The translations under genes and the position numbers were made by a program. From an uncultured Pseudomonadota bacterium (GTDB lineage Bacteria; Pseudomonadota; Gammaproteobacteria; Burkholderiales; Usitatibacteraceae), in NCBI GenBank assembly GCA_937898635.1, contig CALEJW010000014.1, forward strand, positions 1 to 35,004: a DNA stretch of 35,004 bases, written 5' to 3'. Of the stretch, positions 1-8,007 are shown in pieces (within the stretch, counting starts at the first letter, position 1; each line of letters begins with the position of its first letter). The notes under the pieces were generated by a model that had not been told where the DNA came from, ran no database searches, and saw only the letters and a list, made by a program, of their open reading frames with translations.

Positions 1-110
1 TCCTGAAGTCCCTGCGGTCCGCCTTCCGCAAGGTGGTGGTGCGCAAGCCGGGGGCTTCCCGCGGCGAAAGCGCCGAGCTCTACCTCCTCGCCCGGGGACC
101 GATTCAGTGA
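1..110 (+). CDS. rlmE: RlmE (FtsJ) 23S rRNA 2'-O-methyltransferase, C-terminal end only
   Basis: Only the last 35 codons are present; the reading frame begins at base 3 and stops with TGA at 108-110. The translated tail has the pattern KPxASRxxSxExYLLA, which matches the end of RlmE/FtsJ, the enzyme that methylates the ribose of a U in helix 92 of 23S rRNA using S-adenosylmethionine. Its position directly before ftsH is the classical rlmE-ftsH order of proteobacteria, and this supports the call as much as the short tail does. The catalytic domain lies outside the window, so nothing can be said about its active site. Confidence 0.85.
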   Translation, partial: LKSLRSAFRKVVVRKPGASRGESAELYLLARGPIQ

Positions 111-169
111 GGAAATGAAGGGGACGCTTCCCTTCACCCGCAGTGAAGGGAAGCGTCCCCTTCATTTCC
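111..169. repeat. Perfect 26-bp inverted repeat with 7-bp loop (REP-like)
   Basis: Bases 111-136 and 144-169 are exact reverse complements, separated by the seven bases at 137-143. The arm begins directly after the rlmE stop codon. The core GGGGACGCTTCCC type resembles REP-like palindromes I associate with environmental proteobacteria, where they can be linked to Y1-type (RAYT) transposases; that link is recollection, not evidence here. In RNA it would form a very stable hairpin able to protect or end the rlmE message, but no T-run follows, so it is not a classical intrinsic terminator. Confidence 0.85.
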
Positions 170-205
170 CCTTCGCTCTTGAAATGGAGCCGGGTGCCCG
201 AACTT

Positions 206-214
206 TGCTATAGT
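206..214 (+). promoter_or_regulatory. Candidate extended -10 promoter for ftsH
   Basis: TGCTATAGT contains TATAGT (five of six matches to TATAAT) preceded by TG at the extended -10 position. No convincing -35 hexamer sits 16-18 bases upstream, which is tolerable for extended -10 promoters. Transcription would start near 221, giving a leader of about 45 bases before the GTG start. This is the only AT-rich stretch between the rlmE palindrome and ftsH. Confidence 0.5.
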
Positions 215-266
215 AGCCGTCCCCTATCTTCCTGATTCGCCACAGTCTTTTTCCGAGGAATCGTTC

Positions 267-2174
<1,908 letters not shown>

Positions 2175-2179
2175 CCCCC

Positions 2180-2205
2180 GGGGCCGGGTTCCCGAGCCCG
2201 GCCCC
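2180..2205 (+). other. GC hairpin between ftsH and folP
   Basis: GGGGCCGGG at 2180-2188 pairs perfectly with CCCGGCCCC at 2197-2205 around an eight-base loop. No T-run follows, so it is more likely an mRNA stability or partial-attenuation element than a full terminator. It ends 17 bases before the proposed folP start and may affect folP translation. Confidence 0.45.
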
Positions 2206-2222
2206 GTCCCGAACCGATCCGC

Positions 2223-3116
2223 TTGAGCGCCCCGGTCCTCCACTGCGGCGAGCGCGCGCTCGGTCTCGAGCGGGCGCGGGTGATGGGCATCCTCAACGTG
2301 ACGGCGGACTCGTTCTCCGACGGTGGCGCCTATCTTGACGTGCCGCGGGCGATCGAGCGGGGCCTCGCGCTCGCCGCCGAGGGCGCCGACCTCGTGGACG
2401 TGGGCGGGGAGTCCACGCGCCCCGGGGCGCAGCCCGTGCCCCTGGAGGTGGAACTCGAGCGCGTGATGCCGGTGCTGCGCGCCCTCGTGCGCGAGGGCGT
2501 GGCGGTTTCCGTGGACACGATGAAACCCGAGGTGATGCGCCGCGCCATCGGCGAGGGCTGCGCGATGGTGAACGACGTGAACGCCTTCCGGGCCGAGGGC
2601 GCGATCGCGGCGGTCGCCCCGTCCGGCGTGGGCCTGTGCGCGATGCACATGCTGGGCACGCCCGCGACGATGCAGGCCGACCCGCGCTACGGCGACGTGG
2701 TGGCGGAGGTGGCGGCCTACCTTCGCGAACGCGCCCTTGCCCTGGAGGCCGCGGGTGTCGCGCGCGGGCGGATCGCGGTCGATCCCGGCTTCGGCTTCGG
2801 CAAGACCTTCGCGCACAACGCCGCGCTCCTCTCGGGGCTGCGCGGGATCGCCGCCGCGGGCTACCCCGTCGTGGCGGGGCTTTCGCGCAAGCGCATGATC
2901 GGCGAGATCACCGGGCGGCCCGTGGGCGAGCGGGTCGCGGGAAGCGTTGCCGCGGCGCTGCTCGCGGTCCAGAATGGCGCTCGCATCGTGCGCGTGCACG
3001 ACGTGAGGGAGACGGTGGACGCGCTCAAGGTTCTCCAGGCCCTCACCCCCGACCCCTCTCCCGGAGGGAGAGGGGAGCAGATATCTCCCTCTCCCTCAGG
3101 GAGAGGGCCGGGGTGA
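2223..3116 (+). CDS. folP: Dihydropteroate synthase
   Basis: Condenses p-aminobenzoate with dihydropterin pyrophosphate in folate synthesis; the target of sulfonamides. The pterin-site signature is present as NVTADSFSDGG near residue 25 (usually NVTPDSFSDGG). It is followed by DVGGESTRPGA, NDVNAF, DPGFGFGKT and GLSRKRMIGEITG, all typical of a TIM-barrel FolP. The start is uncertain: TTG at 2223 is the only codon giving a full first strand, but no good ribosome-binding site is visible. The native protein appears to end near residue 273. The last 24 codons (from base 3042) are read from the GC-rich repeat that follows, giving a Pro/Gly/Arg-rich tail. It lies between ftsH and glmM, as in many proteobacteria. 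Confidence 0.95.
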   Translation: MSAPVLHCGERALGLERARVMGILNVTADSFSDGGAYLDVPRAIERGLALAAEGADLVDVGGESTRPGAQPVPLEVELERVMPVLRALVREGVAVSVDTMKPEVMRRAIGEGCAMVNDVNAFRAEGAIAAVAPSGVGLCAMHMLGTPATMQADPRYGDVVAEVAAYLRERALALEAAGVARGRIAVDPGFGFGKTFAHNAALLSGLRGIAAAGYPVVAGLSRKRMIGEITGRPVGERVAGSVAAALLAVQNGARIVRVHDVRETVDALKVLQALTPDPSPGGRGEQISPSPSGRGPG

Positions 3117-3256
3117 GGGGCAACTCCCTCCGGGAGGGGGAGCAGAAATCTCCCTCTCCCTCCGGGAGAGGGCCGGGGTGAGGGGCAACTCCCTCCGGGA
3201 GAGGGGAGCAGAGGTCTCCCTCTCCCTCCGGGAGAGGGCCGGGGTGAGGGGCAACT
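3040..3256. repeat. Tandem GC-rich repeat, 65-66 bp period, flanked by inverted ends
   Basis: Units begin at 3084, 3149 and 3215 (periods 65 and 66; the third is partial to about 3256). Each contains TCTCCCTCTCCCTC, a GGGAGAGGG arm, and then CCGGGGTGAGGGGCAACT. A leading segment at 3040-3083 carries the inverse form, so CCCTCACCCC at 3040-3049 is the reverse complement of GGGGTGAGGG at 3241-3250. Every unit can form short CCCTC/GAGGG hairpins. This resembles a GC-rich intergenic repeat often seen in proteobacteria, and read in frame it gives the familiar spurious PHPGPLPEGEG peptides. It encodes the end of folP and stops seven bases before the glmM start. Confidence 0.9.
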
Positions 3257-3262
3257 GACGAC

Positions 3263-4618
3263 ATGACCAGAAAATACTTCGGCACCGACGGCATCCGCGG
3301 CCGCGTGGGGGAAGCGCCCATCACGCCCGACTTCGTGCTGCGCCTGGGCTACGCCGCGGGCAAGGTGCTCTCGCGCGCGGACGTCGCGCCCCCGCACCGC
3401 GACCGTCCCGCGGTGCTGATCGGCAAGGACACCCGCATCTCGGGCTACATGTTCGAGTCCGCGCTCGAGTCCGGGCTCATCGCCGCGGGCGTCGACACGC
3501 TCCTCGTGGGACCGATGCCGACGCCGGGCGTGGCCTTCCTCACCCGGGCCCTCAGGCTCTCGGCGGGCATCATGGTCTCGGCTTCCCACAACGCCTTCGA
3601 GGACAACGGCATCAAGTTCTTCTCCGCCGAGGGCGCGAAGCTGCCCGACGCGGTCGAGCACGAGATCGAGGCCGTGCTCGCCGAGCCCCTCGTCACGCGC
3701 GAGTCGGCGCAGCTCGGCAAGGCCGAGCGCCTGCACGACGCGGAAGGTCGCTACATCGAGTTCTGCAAGGGCAGCTTCGCCAAGCACCGCACCCTGCGCG
3801 GGCTCAAGCTCGTCGTCGACTGCGCCCACGGCGCCTGCCACCGCCTGGGGCCGCGCGTCTTCCAGGAGCTCGGCGCTGAAGTGGTCGCCATCGGCGTGAG
3901 CCCCGACGGCATGAACATCAACGCCGGCTGCGGCGCCACGAACCCGGCCACGCTCGCCCGGGCGGTGGTGGAGAGCGGCGCGGACTTCGGCCTCGCCTTC
4001 GACGGCGACGGCGACCGCCTCGCCATGGCCGACCACGATGGCCGGCTCTTCGACGGCGACCAGCTCCTCTACGCGATCGCCAAGCACCGCCACGAGCAGG
4101 GGCGCCTGCGCGGCGGCGTCGCCGGCACGCTCATGACCAACTTCGCGCTCGAGCGGCGCTTCGGCGAGCTGGGGGTGCCCTTCGCCCGGGCGAAGGTGGG
4201 CGACCGCTACGTGCTCGAGCTCCTGCACGAGAAGGGCTGGGAGTGCGGCGGGGAGAACTCCGGGCACCTGCTCTTCCTCGACTGCCACTCCACGGGCGAC
4301 GCGATCATCTCCGCGCTCCAGGTCCTCGAGGCGCTCGTCGCCGCGGGGCAGACGCTGGGCGATTACACGCGCGAACTCACGCTCCTGCCGCAGGTGCTCA
4401 CGAACGTGCGCACGAACGGTCGCGCCGACGTGAGCGCGATCCCCGCCGTGCGCGAGGCGGTCGCCTCGGCCGAGGCCGCGCTCGCGGGCCGCGGGCGCGT
4501 GCTGCTGCGCCCGTCGGGCACGGAGCCGGTGATCCGCGTGATGGTCGAGGGCGAGGATCCCGCGCGCGTGCGCTCGCTCGCCGAGTCGATCGCGGAAGCG
4601 GTGCGGCGCGCCGCCTAG
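3263..4618 (+). CDS. glmM: Phosphoglucosamine mutase GlmM
   Basis: A 451-residue enzyme that converts glucosamine-6-phosphate to glucosamine-1-phosphate, feeding UDP-GlcNAc, peptidoglycan and LPS synthesis. The phosphoserine loop MVSASHNAFEDNG places the catalytic serine at residue 108, the metal-binding loop DGDGDR spans 247-252, and the phosphate-binding motif RPSGTEPVIRVMVEG lies near the C-terminus. The N-terminus KYFGTDGIRGRVG is diagnostic of GlmM. The length is normal. The ATG at 3263 is preceded by GAGGGG at 3246-3251, 11 bases away, and that purine run belongs to the repeat filling the folP-glmM gap. It probably shares a transcript with folP. Its stop codon overlaps the stop codon of the convergent redox-protein gene. 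Confidence 0.98.
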   Translation: MTRKYFGTDGIRGRVGEAPITPDFVLRLGYAAGKVLSRADVAPPHRDRPAVLIGKDTRISGYMFESALESGLIAAGVDTLLVGPMPTPGVAFLTRALRLSAGIMVSASHNAFEDNGIKFFSAEGAKLPDAVEHEIEAVLAEPLVTRESAQLGKAERLHDAEGRYIEFCKGSFAKHRTLRGLKLVVDCAHGACHRLGPRVFQELGAEVVAIGVSPDGMNINAGCGATNPATLARAVVESGADFGLAFDGDGDRLAMADHDGRLFDGDQLLYAIAKHRHEQGRLRGGVAGTLMTNFALERRFGELGVPFARAKVGDRYVLELLHEKGWECGGENSGHLLFLDCHSTGDAIISALQVLEALVAAGQTLGDYTRELTLLPQVLTNVRTNGRADVSAIPAVREAVASAEAALAGRGRVLLRPSGTEPVIRVMVEGEDPARVRSLAESIAEAVRRAA

Positions 4619-4857
4619 CCCTCGGGCCCGCCGAACCAGGCGAGGACCTTCTGCCGCGACGGCACGCCCCCCGCGTGCACCACGCGCCCGTCGATCACGA
4701 CGCCCGGCGTCGACATCACGCCGAGGGCCGCGATGTCCCTCATGTCCTCGACCTTCACGAGACGGATCGCGACGCCGCGCTCCGCGGCGACGCTTTCGAC
4801 CAGGGCGACCGTGTTGCGGCAGTTCGCGCATCCCGAACCGAGCACTTTCACTTCCAT
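4615..4857 (-). CDS. Small thioredoxin-fold redox-active disulfide protein
   Basis: An 80-residue protein with a CANC motif at residues 10-13 and the cis-Pro segment STPGVVIDG, typical of the small thioredoxin/glutaredoxin-fold family often annotated 'redox-active disulfide protein 2' (thioredoxin_3 type). It should be cytosolic, as no signal peptide is visible. A strong GGAGG lies just upstream of the ATG. It is the last gene of the minus-strand cluster and starts 10 bases after the permease stop. Pairing of such a protein with a YraQ/ArsP-type permease is a recurring arrangement, so it probably supports the permease's thiol or metal(loid) chemistry; that role is inferred. Its TAG stop shares the tetranucleotide CTAG (4615-4618) with the glmM stop on the other strand. 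Confidence 0.9.
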   Translation of the reverse strand: MEVKVLGSGCANCRNTVALVESVAAERGVAIRLVKVEDMRDIAALGVMSTPGVVIDGRVVHAGGVPSRQKVLAWFGGPEG

Positions 4858-4867
4858 TCCCTTCCTC

Positions 4868-5890
4868 CTAGAGCAAGGCGTTGAAGACGGACCCGACCAG
4901 CAGGATTCCCGACGCGACGACCGCGACGAACGTGGCGATGAGGCGCGGCTTGAGCACCTTGCGCAGGATCACGAGCTCCGGCAGCGAAAGGGCGATCACG
5001 CTCATCATGAACGCGAGCACCGTGCCCAGCGCGGCGCCCTTCGCGAGGAGCGCCTCGACGACGGGGATGATCCCCGCCGCATTCGCGTAGAGGGGCACGC
5101 CGACCACGACCGCGAGGGGAACCGACCACCACGCGTCCTTTCCCAGGACGCCCGCGAGGAACGCCTCGGGGGCGTAGCCGTGGATGCCGGCGCCGACGGC
5201 GATGCCGGCCACCACGTAGGGCCAGACGCGCCCGACGATCTCGCGCACGCTCGCGAGCCCGGCCCGGACGCGATCGGCGGGCGTCATGCCGTCCGGGCAC
5301 GCGCCGGCGCTTGCGCGGGGAAGGTCGCGGACCCAGTCCTCGAGATGGCGCTCCATCCCCAGCCGGCCGATCGTCCAGCCCGCGGCGACGGCCACCGCGA
5401 GCCCGAGGCCGAGGTAGAGGAGCGCAACCTTCCAGCCGAACAGGGCGAGGAGGAGCGCGAGGGCCACCTCGTTCACCATCGGCGCGGCGATGAGGAAGGA
5501 GAAGGTGACGCCGAGCGGCACCCCGGCCTGCACGAAGCCGATGAAGAGCGGCACCGCGGAGCACGAGCAGAATGGCGTCACGATGCCCAGGCAGGCGGCG
5601 AGGACATTCGAGGCGCCCTCGGAGCGGCCCGCGAGCAGCGCCCGGGTGCGCTCGGGGGTGAAGTAGGAGTTCACGATCCCCATCGCGAACACGACTCCCG
5701 TCAGCAGCAGGAGGACCTTGGGGGCGTCGTAGAGGAAGAACTGCAGCGCGCTTCCCAGGCGGCTCGCGCGGTCCACCGGCAGCGCGGCGACGAGCGCCTC
5801 GGAGGCGGATTCGAGGAGCGCGTAGAGGGCGAGCCAGGCCAGGGCGGCTGCCGGCACGAACAGGCGGGGATGGCGGATCGCTGCGTCCAT
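4868..5890 (-). CDS. Permease of the YraQ/ArsP (DUF318) family
   Basis: A 340-residue inner-membrane protein with about eight hydrophobic segments and a central hydrophilic loop (about residues 175-215). The family signature TPFCSCSAVPLFIGF is present, with its Cys-Ser-Cys. A second half-repeat contains GVPLYANAAGIIPVVEAL and ends with LPELVIL, as expected for the inverted-repeat fold of these permeases. ArsP members export trivalent organoarsenicals such as methylarsenite; other members have unknown substrates. The start is placed at ATG 5890; the frame stays open further upstream but lies over the sigma-factor gene there. Its neighbours, the CxxC protein downstream and an ArrA/ArxA-like enzyme upstream, favour a metalloid role, but the substrate is not proven. 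Confidence 0.85.
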   Translation of the reverse strand: MDAAIRHPRLFVPAAALAWLALYALLESASEALVAALPVDRASRLGSALQFFLYDAPKVLLLLTGVVFAMGIVNSYFTPERTRALLAGRSEGASNVLAACLGIVTPFCSCSAVPLFIGFVQAGVPLGVTFSFLIAAPMVNEVALALLLALFGWKVALLYLGLGLAVAVAAGWTIGRLGMERHLEDWVRDLPRASAGACPDGMTPADRVRAGLASVREIVGRVWPYVVAGIAVGAGIHGYAPEAFLAGVLGKDAWWSVPLAVVVGVPLYANAAGIIPVVEALLAKGAALGTVLAFMMSVIALSLPELVILRKVLKPRLIATFVAVVASGILLVGSVFNALL

Positions 5891-5924
5891 GCCCTGAAGA
5901 CGAACGGGCCGCCGAAAGGATGCA

Positions 5925-5940
5925 CCCGGCGCGCGCCGGG
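5925..5940. other. Perfect 16-bp GC palindrome between sigma factor and permease genes
   Basis: CCCGGCGCGCGCCGGG is its own reverse complement and lies three bases beyond the sigma-factor stop and 34 bases before the permease start. It could be a DNA-binding site or a short RNA hairpin that limits readthrough. No T-run follows on the minus strand. This is the only notable structure in the 53-base gap. Confidence 0.35.
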
Positions 5941-5943
5941 CGC

Positions 5944-6498
5944 TCAGGACGGGTCGCGGGGCCGGTGGCAGCAGACGCGGCCGGACTCGTCGAATGCCAC
6001 GCGGCAGTTCGCCGCGAGGGTCGCGCGCAGCCGGGCGCGGGCGCGAAGGAGCCGCGACTTGGCGGCTGGAAGGCTCAGCCGGCGGGACAGCGCGAAGTCC
6101 TTCTGCCGCATCCCCTCCAGGTCGCAGGCGCGCAGGATCTCCGCGTCCTGCGCGGGCAGCTCGCCCAGCACCCGGGCGAGGCAACCGGCGAGGCGGTCCA
6201 CGGGCGGCGCCTCCTCGGCCGCTTCGTGCTCGAGATCCTCGGGCAGGGCGACCTCGGGGCGGGCCAGCCGGGCGTGGTCGATCATCGCGTTCCGGGCGAC
6301 GCGGAAGAGCCAGGCTCGCGGCTGCGCGATGCCGCAGAAGTCTCGCCCCTGCTTCAGGGCCTTGAGGAAGACGTCCTGGAGCAAATCGTCGGCGAGCTGC
6401 GGATCCGGAACGCGGCGCGCGAGGAACCCGTGGAGCTCGGGCTCGTGGCTGCGCCACGCCTCGAGGATGCAGGGCAGGGCGCCTTCGGCGGGCTTCAC
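5944..6498 (-). CDS. ECF RNA polymerase sigma factor, SigZ-like, with C-terminal cysteines
   Basis: A 184-residue sigma-70-family protein made of regions 2 and 4 only. Region 2 includes ADDLLQDVFLKAL and RAWLFRVARNAMIDHAR (about 36-77); region 4 includes a helix-turn-helix near LSLPAAKSRLLRARARLR (142-159). The end carries C165 and the pair C176-C177 followed by His, resembling the Cys-containing tail of SigZ-type factors and possibly a metal or thiol sensor. The GTG start at 6498 overlaps the yqeB-like stop by GTGA, implying coupled translation. No anti-sigma gene is adjacent. It is encoded inside the molybdoenzyme cluster upstream of the permease, so it may direct transcription of that cluster or of metalloid-stress genes; this is inference. 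Confidence 0.88.
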   Translation of the reverse strand: MKPAEGALPCILEAWRSHEPELHGFLARRVPDPQLADDLLQDVFLKALKQGRDFCGIAQPRAWLFRVARNAMIDHARLARPEVALPEDLEHEAAEEAPPVDRLAGCLARVLGELPAQDAEILRACDLEGMRQKDFALSRRLSLPAAKSRLLRARARLRATLAANCRVAFDESGRVCCHRPRDPS

Positions 6499-7304
6499 CG
6501 CGGCTCTCCCGCGCGCGCGCGCGGCTCGCCCAGGGCGGCCATCACGCCCGCGGCGATCGCCGCGGGGCGCTCGCCGATGCCGAAGGCCGCCGCGGGATCG
6601 CCCCGTGCGTCGACCTCGACGATCTTGGCGCCCGCGGCCACCGCGGCGCCGTCGTGGGTGAGCCCGCGCAGGATGCCCGCGAGCGGCGCGAGGATGGCGG
6701 TCTCGCCCACGCGGGCGACCTCCTCGCCGGCGCGGACGGCCTGGCCGATCGCGAAACGGGTGCGCAGGATGCCGGCGACCGGCGAATGGACGTAGCGCTC
6801 GCGGCCGCGCCCCCCGAGAGACCGCGGCTCCCCGGCGAGGCCGCGCGCCGGTCCCTCGCGGATCACCTTGCCGAGATCGTCGCCCCATGCGGTCTCCACG
6901 ACCACGTGGACGTTGACGCCCGCCGCGAAGCCGGGGCCCAGTCCCAGGACGGCCGGCGCGAACCCCCGCTGGTCGCCCGGGACCGCGTGCTTGCGCATCC
7001 TCGCATCGACGACGGCATCCGGCATGACCGCCTCGAGGACGCGCTCGAACGCGTCGTCCGAGGCCGGCAGCGCGCGCCCGCAGCCGAGCATCGGGACCAG
7101 CCCGGCCGTGTCGCGCGAGCGCTTGGCGAGCATGCCTTCGAGCGTGGCTCCCCGGTCGAAGAAGGCGTCGGTGAACGCCATGCCGCGCCGCGGGTGGGCG
7201 GGCGAGGGGTCGTCGTGGAGCACGACCGCGTGGCCGGCGCTGCGCAGGCGGTGCGCGACCGCCGATCCCACGTCGCCGGCGCCCCGGACGAGCAGCACGG
7301 CCAT
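6495..7304 (-). CDS. yqeB: YqeB-type molybdenum-enzyme accessory protein
   Basis: A 269-residue protein. The N-terminal LLVRGAGDVGSAVAHRL is a Rossmann-like start typical of the YqeB/EF2563 family, known from selenium-dependent molybdenum hydroxylase systems. The C-terminal half contains SPVAGILRTRFAIGQAVRAG, APLAGILRGLTHDG and a DARGDPAAAFGIGERPAAIAAGVMA-like region, matching the biotinyl-like and terminal blocks of that family. Its exact biochemical role is not established; it is thought to help mature Mo enzymes. The ATG at 7304 lies 16 bases after the torD-like stop, and its own stop overlaps the sigma-factor start. Finding it beside a DMSO-reductase-family enzyme, with no xanthine-dehydrogenase-type gene in view, is unusual. 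Confidence 0.8.
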   Translation of the reverse strand: MAVLLVRGAGDVGSAVAHRLRSAGHAVVLHDDPSPAHPRRGMAFTDAFFDRGATLEGMLAKRSRDTAGLVPMLGCGRALPASDDAFERVLEAVMPDAVVDARMRKHAVPGDQRGFAPAVLGLGPGFAAGVNVHVVVETAWGDDLGKVIREGPARGLAGEPRSLGGRGRERYVHSPVAGILRTRFAIGQAVRAGEEVARVGETAILAPLAGILRGLTHDGAAVAAGAKIVEVDARGDPAAAFGIGERPAAIAAGVMAALGEPRARAGEPR

Positions 7305-7320
7305 CGCCCGGCCCCGCGCC

Positions 7321-7947
7321 TCAGTGCCCCGCCGGCTGCGCCGCCTCCCGCTTGACGAAGCGGTCGGTGAGCGCGGCGAGCTCGCGGTAGAAGGCGCATT
7401 GCGCGCCCTGCGCAACCGCCTCGGTGAAGGGACCCGCCCAGCGGCCCAGGTGCTCGCCGAGGAAGCGCGAGCGCAGCGCGGCGAGCGCCTCGCGCTCCTT
7501 CGCGTCGGCGGGCCGGATCGACCGGAAGAGGAGCAGGTAGAGGAACTCGAGCTCGGCGGCGACGTGGTCGGGGAGCTCGCGGAAATCCTCCGCGATCTCG
7601 AACCCGCCCTCCTCGTAGAGCGCGAGCACCGCCATCGTCGAATCCTGCATGAGCGTCGTCTCGCCGCCCAGCCAAACGGAGCCATAGGGCTTCGCCTGCG
7701 CGTCGACCGGGCCGAGGAAGAGGCGCGTGTAGTCGACGAGAAGGTCCTCGGGATCCTCCGCGGCGAACGCTTCGCCGAGGCGCCGCGCGCCTGCCTCGAG
7801 CCCCGGATCGATGCGCGCGCCCGCCGCCGCCATGGACTCGAAGAGCCCTTCCTCCCGGAACTCGGGCCCCGGCTCGTAGTAGCAGGCGGCGAGAAACCGG
7901 CAGAAGTCCGCTCTTGCGGTTCCCGTCGCGATGTCGGCCTCGTTCAT
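7321..7947 (-). CDS. TorD/DmsD-family molybdoenzyme chaperone
   Basis: A 208-residue all-helical cytosolic protein of the TorD family. Such proteins bind the Tat signal and apo form of a molybdopterin enzyme, hold it until cofactor insertion and then release it for export. The diagnostic parts are YTRLFLGP at 73-80, the PYGSVWL turn at 87-93 and PDHVAAELEFL at 126-136, which matches the conserved PDHxxxELEFM signature. The start ATG 7947 has GAGGAAG at a good distance. It lies two genes downstream of the Tat-dependent molybdoenzyme in the same orientation, so that enzyme is its likely client. Its expression is probably lower than that of the enzyme, because a terminator-like hairpin sits just before it. 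Confidence 0.93.
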   Translation of the reverse strand: MNEADIATGTARADFCRFLAACYYEPGPEFREEGLFESMAAAGARIDPGLEAGARRLGEAFAAEDPEDLLVDYTRLFLGPVDAQAKPYGSVWLGGETTLMQDSTMAVLALYEEGGFEIAEDFRELPDHVAAELEFLYLLLFRSIRPADAKEREALAALRSRFLGEHLGRWAGPFTEAVAQGAQCAFYRELAALTDRFVKREAAQPAGH

Positions 7948-7960
7948 CCGTCTTCCTCAA

Positions 7961-7987
7961 GAAAAAGGGGCGGGAAAGCCCCGCCCC
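7961..7987 (-). terminator. Intrinsic terminator/attenuator inside the molybdoenzyme cluster
   Basis: On the minus strand GGGGCGGG (7987-7980) pairs perfectly with CCCGCCCC (7974-7967) around a five-base loop and is followed directly by TTTTTC (7966-7961). That is a classical Rho-independent terminator. It lies after the iron-sulfur subunit stop and 13 bases before the chaperone start, so it should end most transcripts after the two structural genes and let a fraction continue. Confidence 0.8.
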
Positions 7988-8007
7988 AGTCTACCGCGCG
8001 ACCGGGC

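Noticed and set aside
3040..3256. Possible CRISPR array
   Set aside because: The units are contiguous copies of 65-66 bases without unique spacers, and no cas genes are near.
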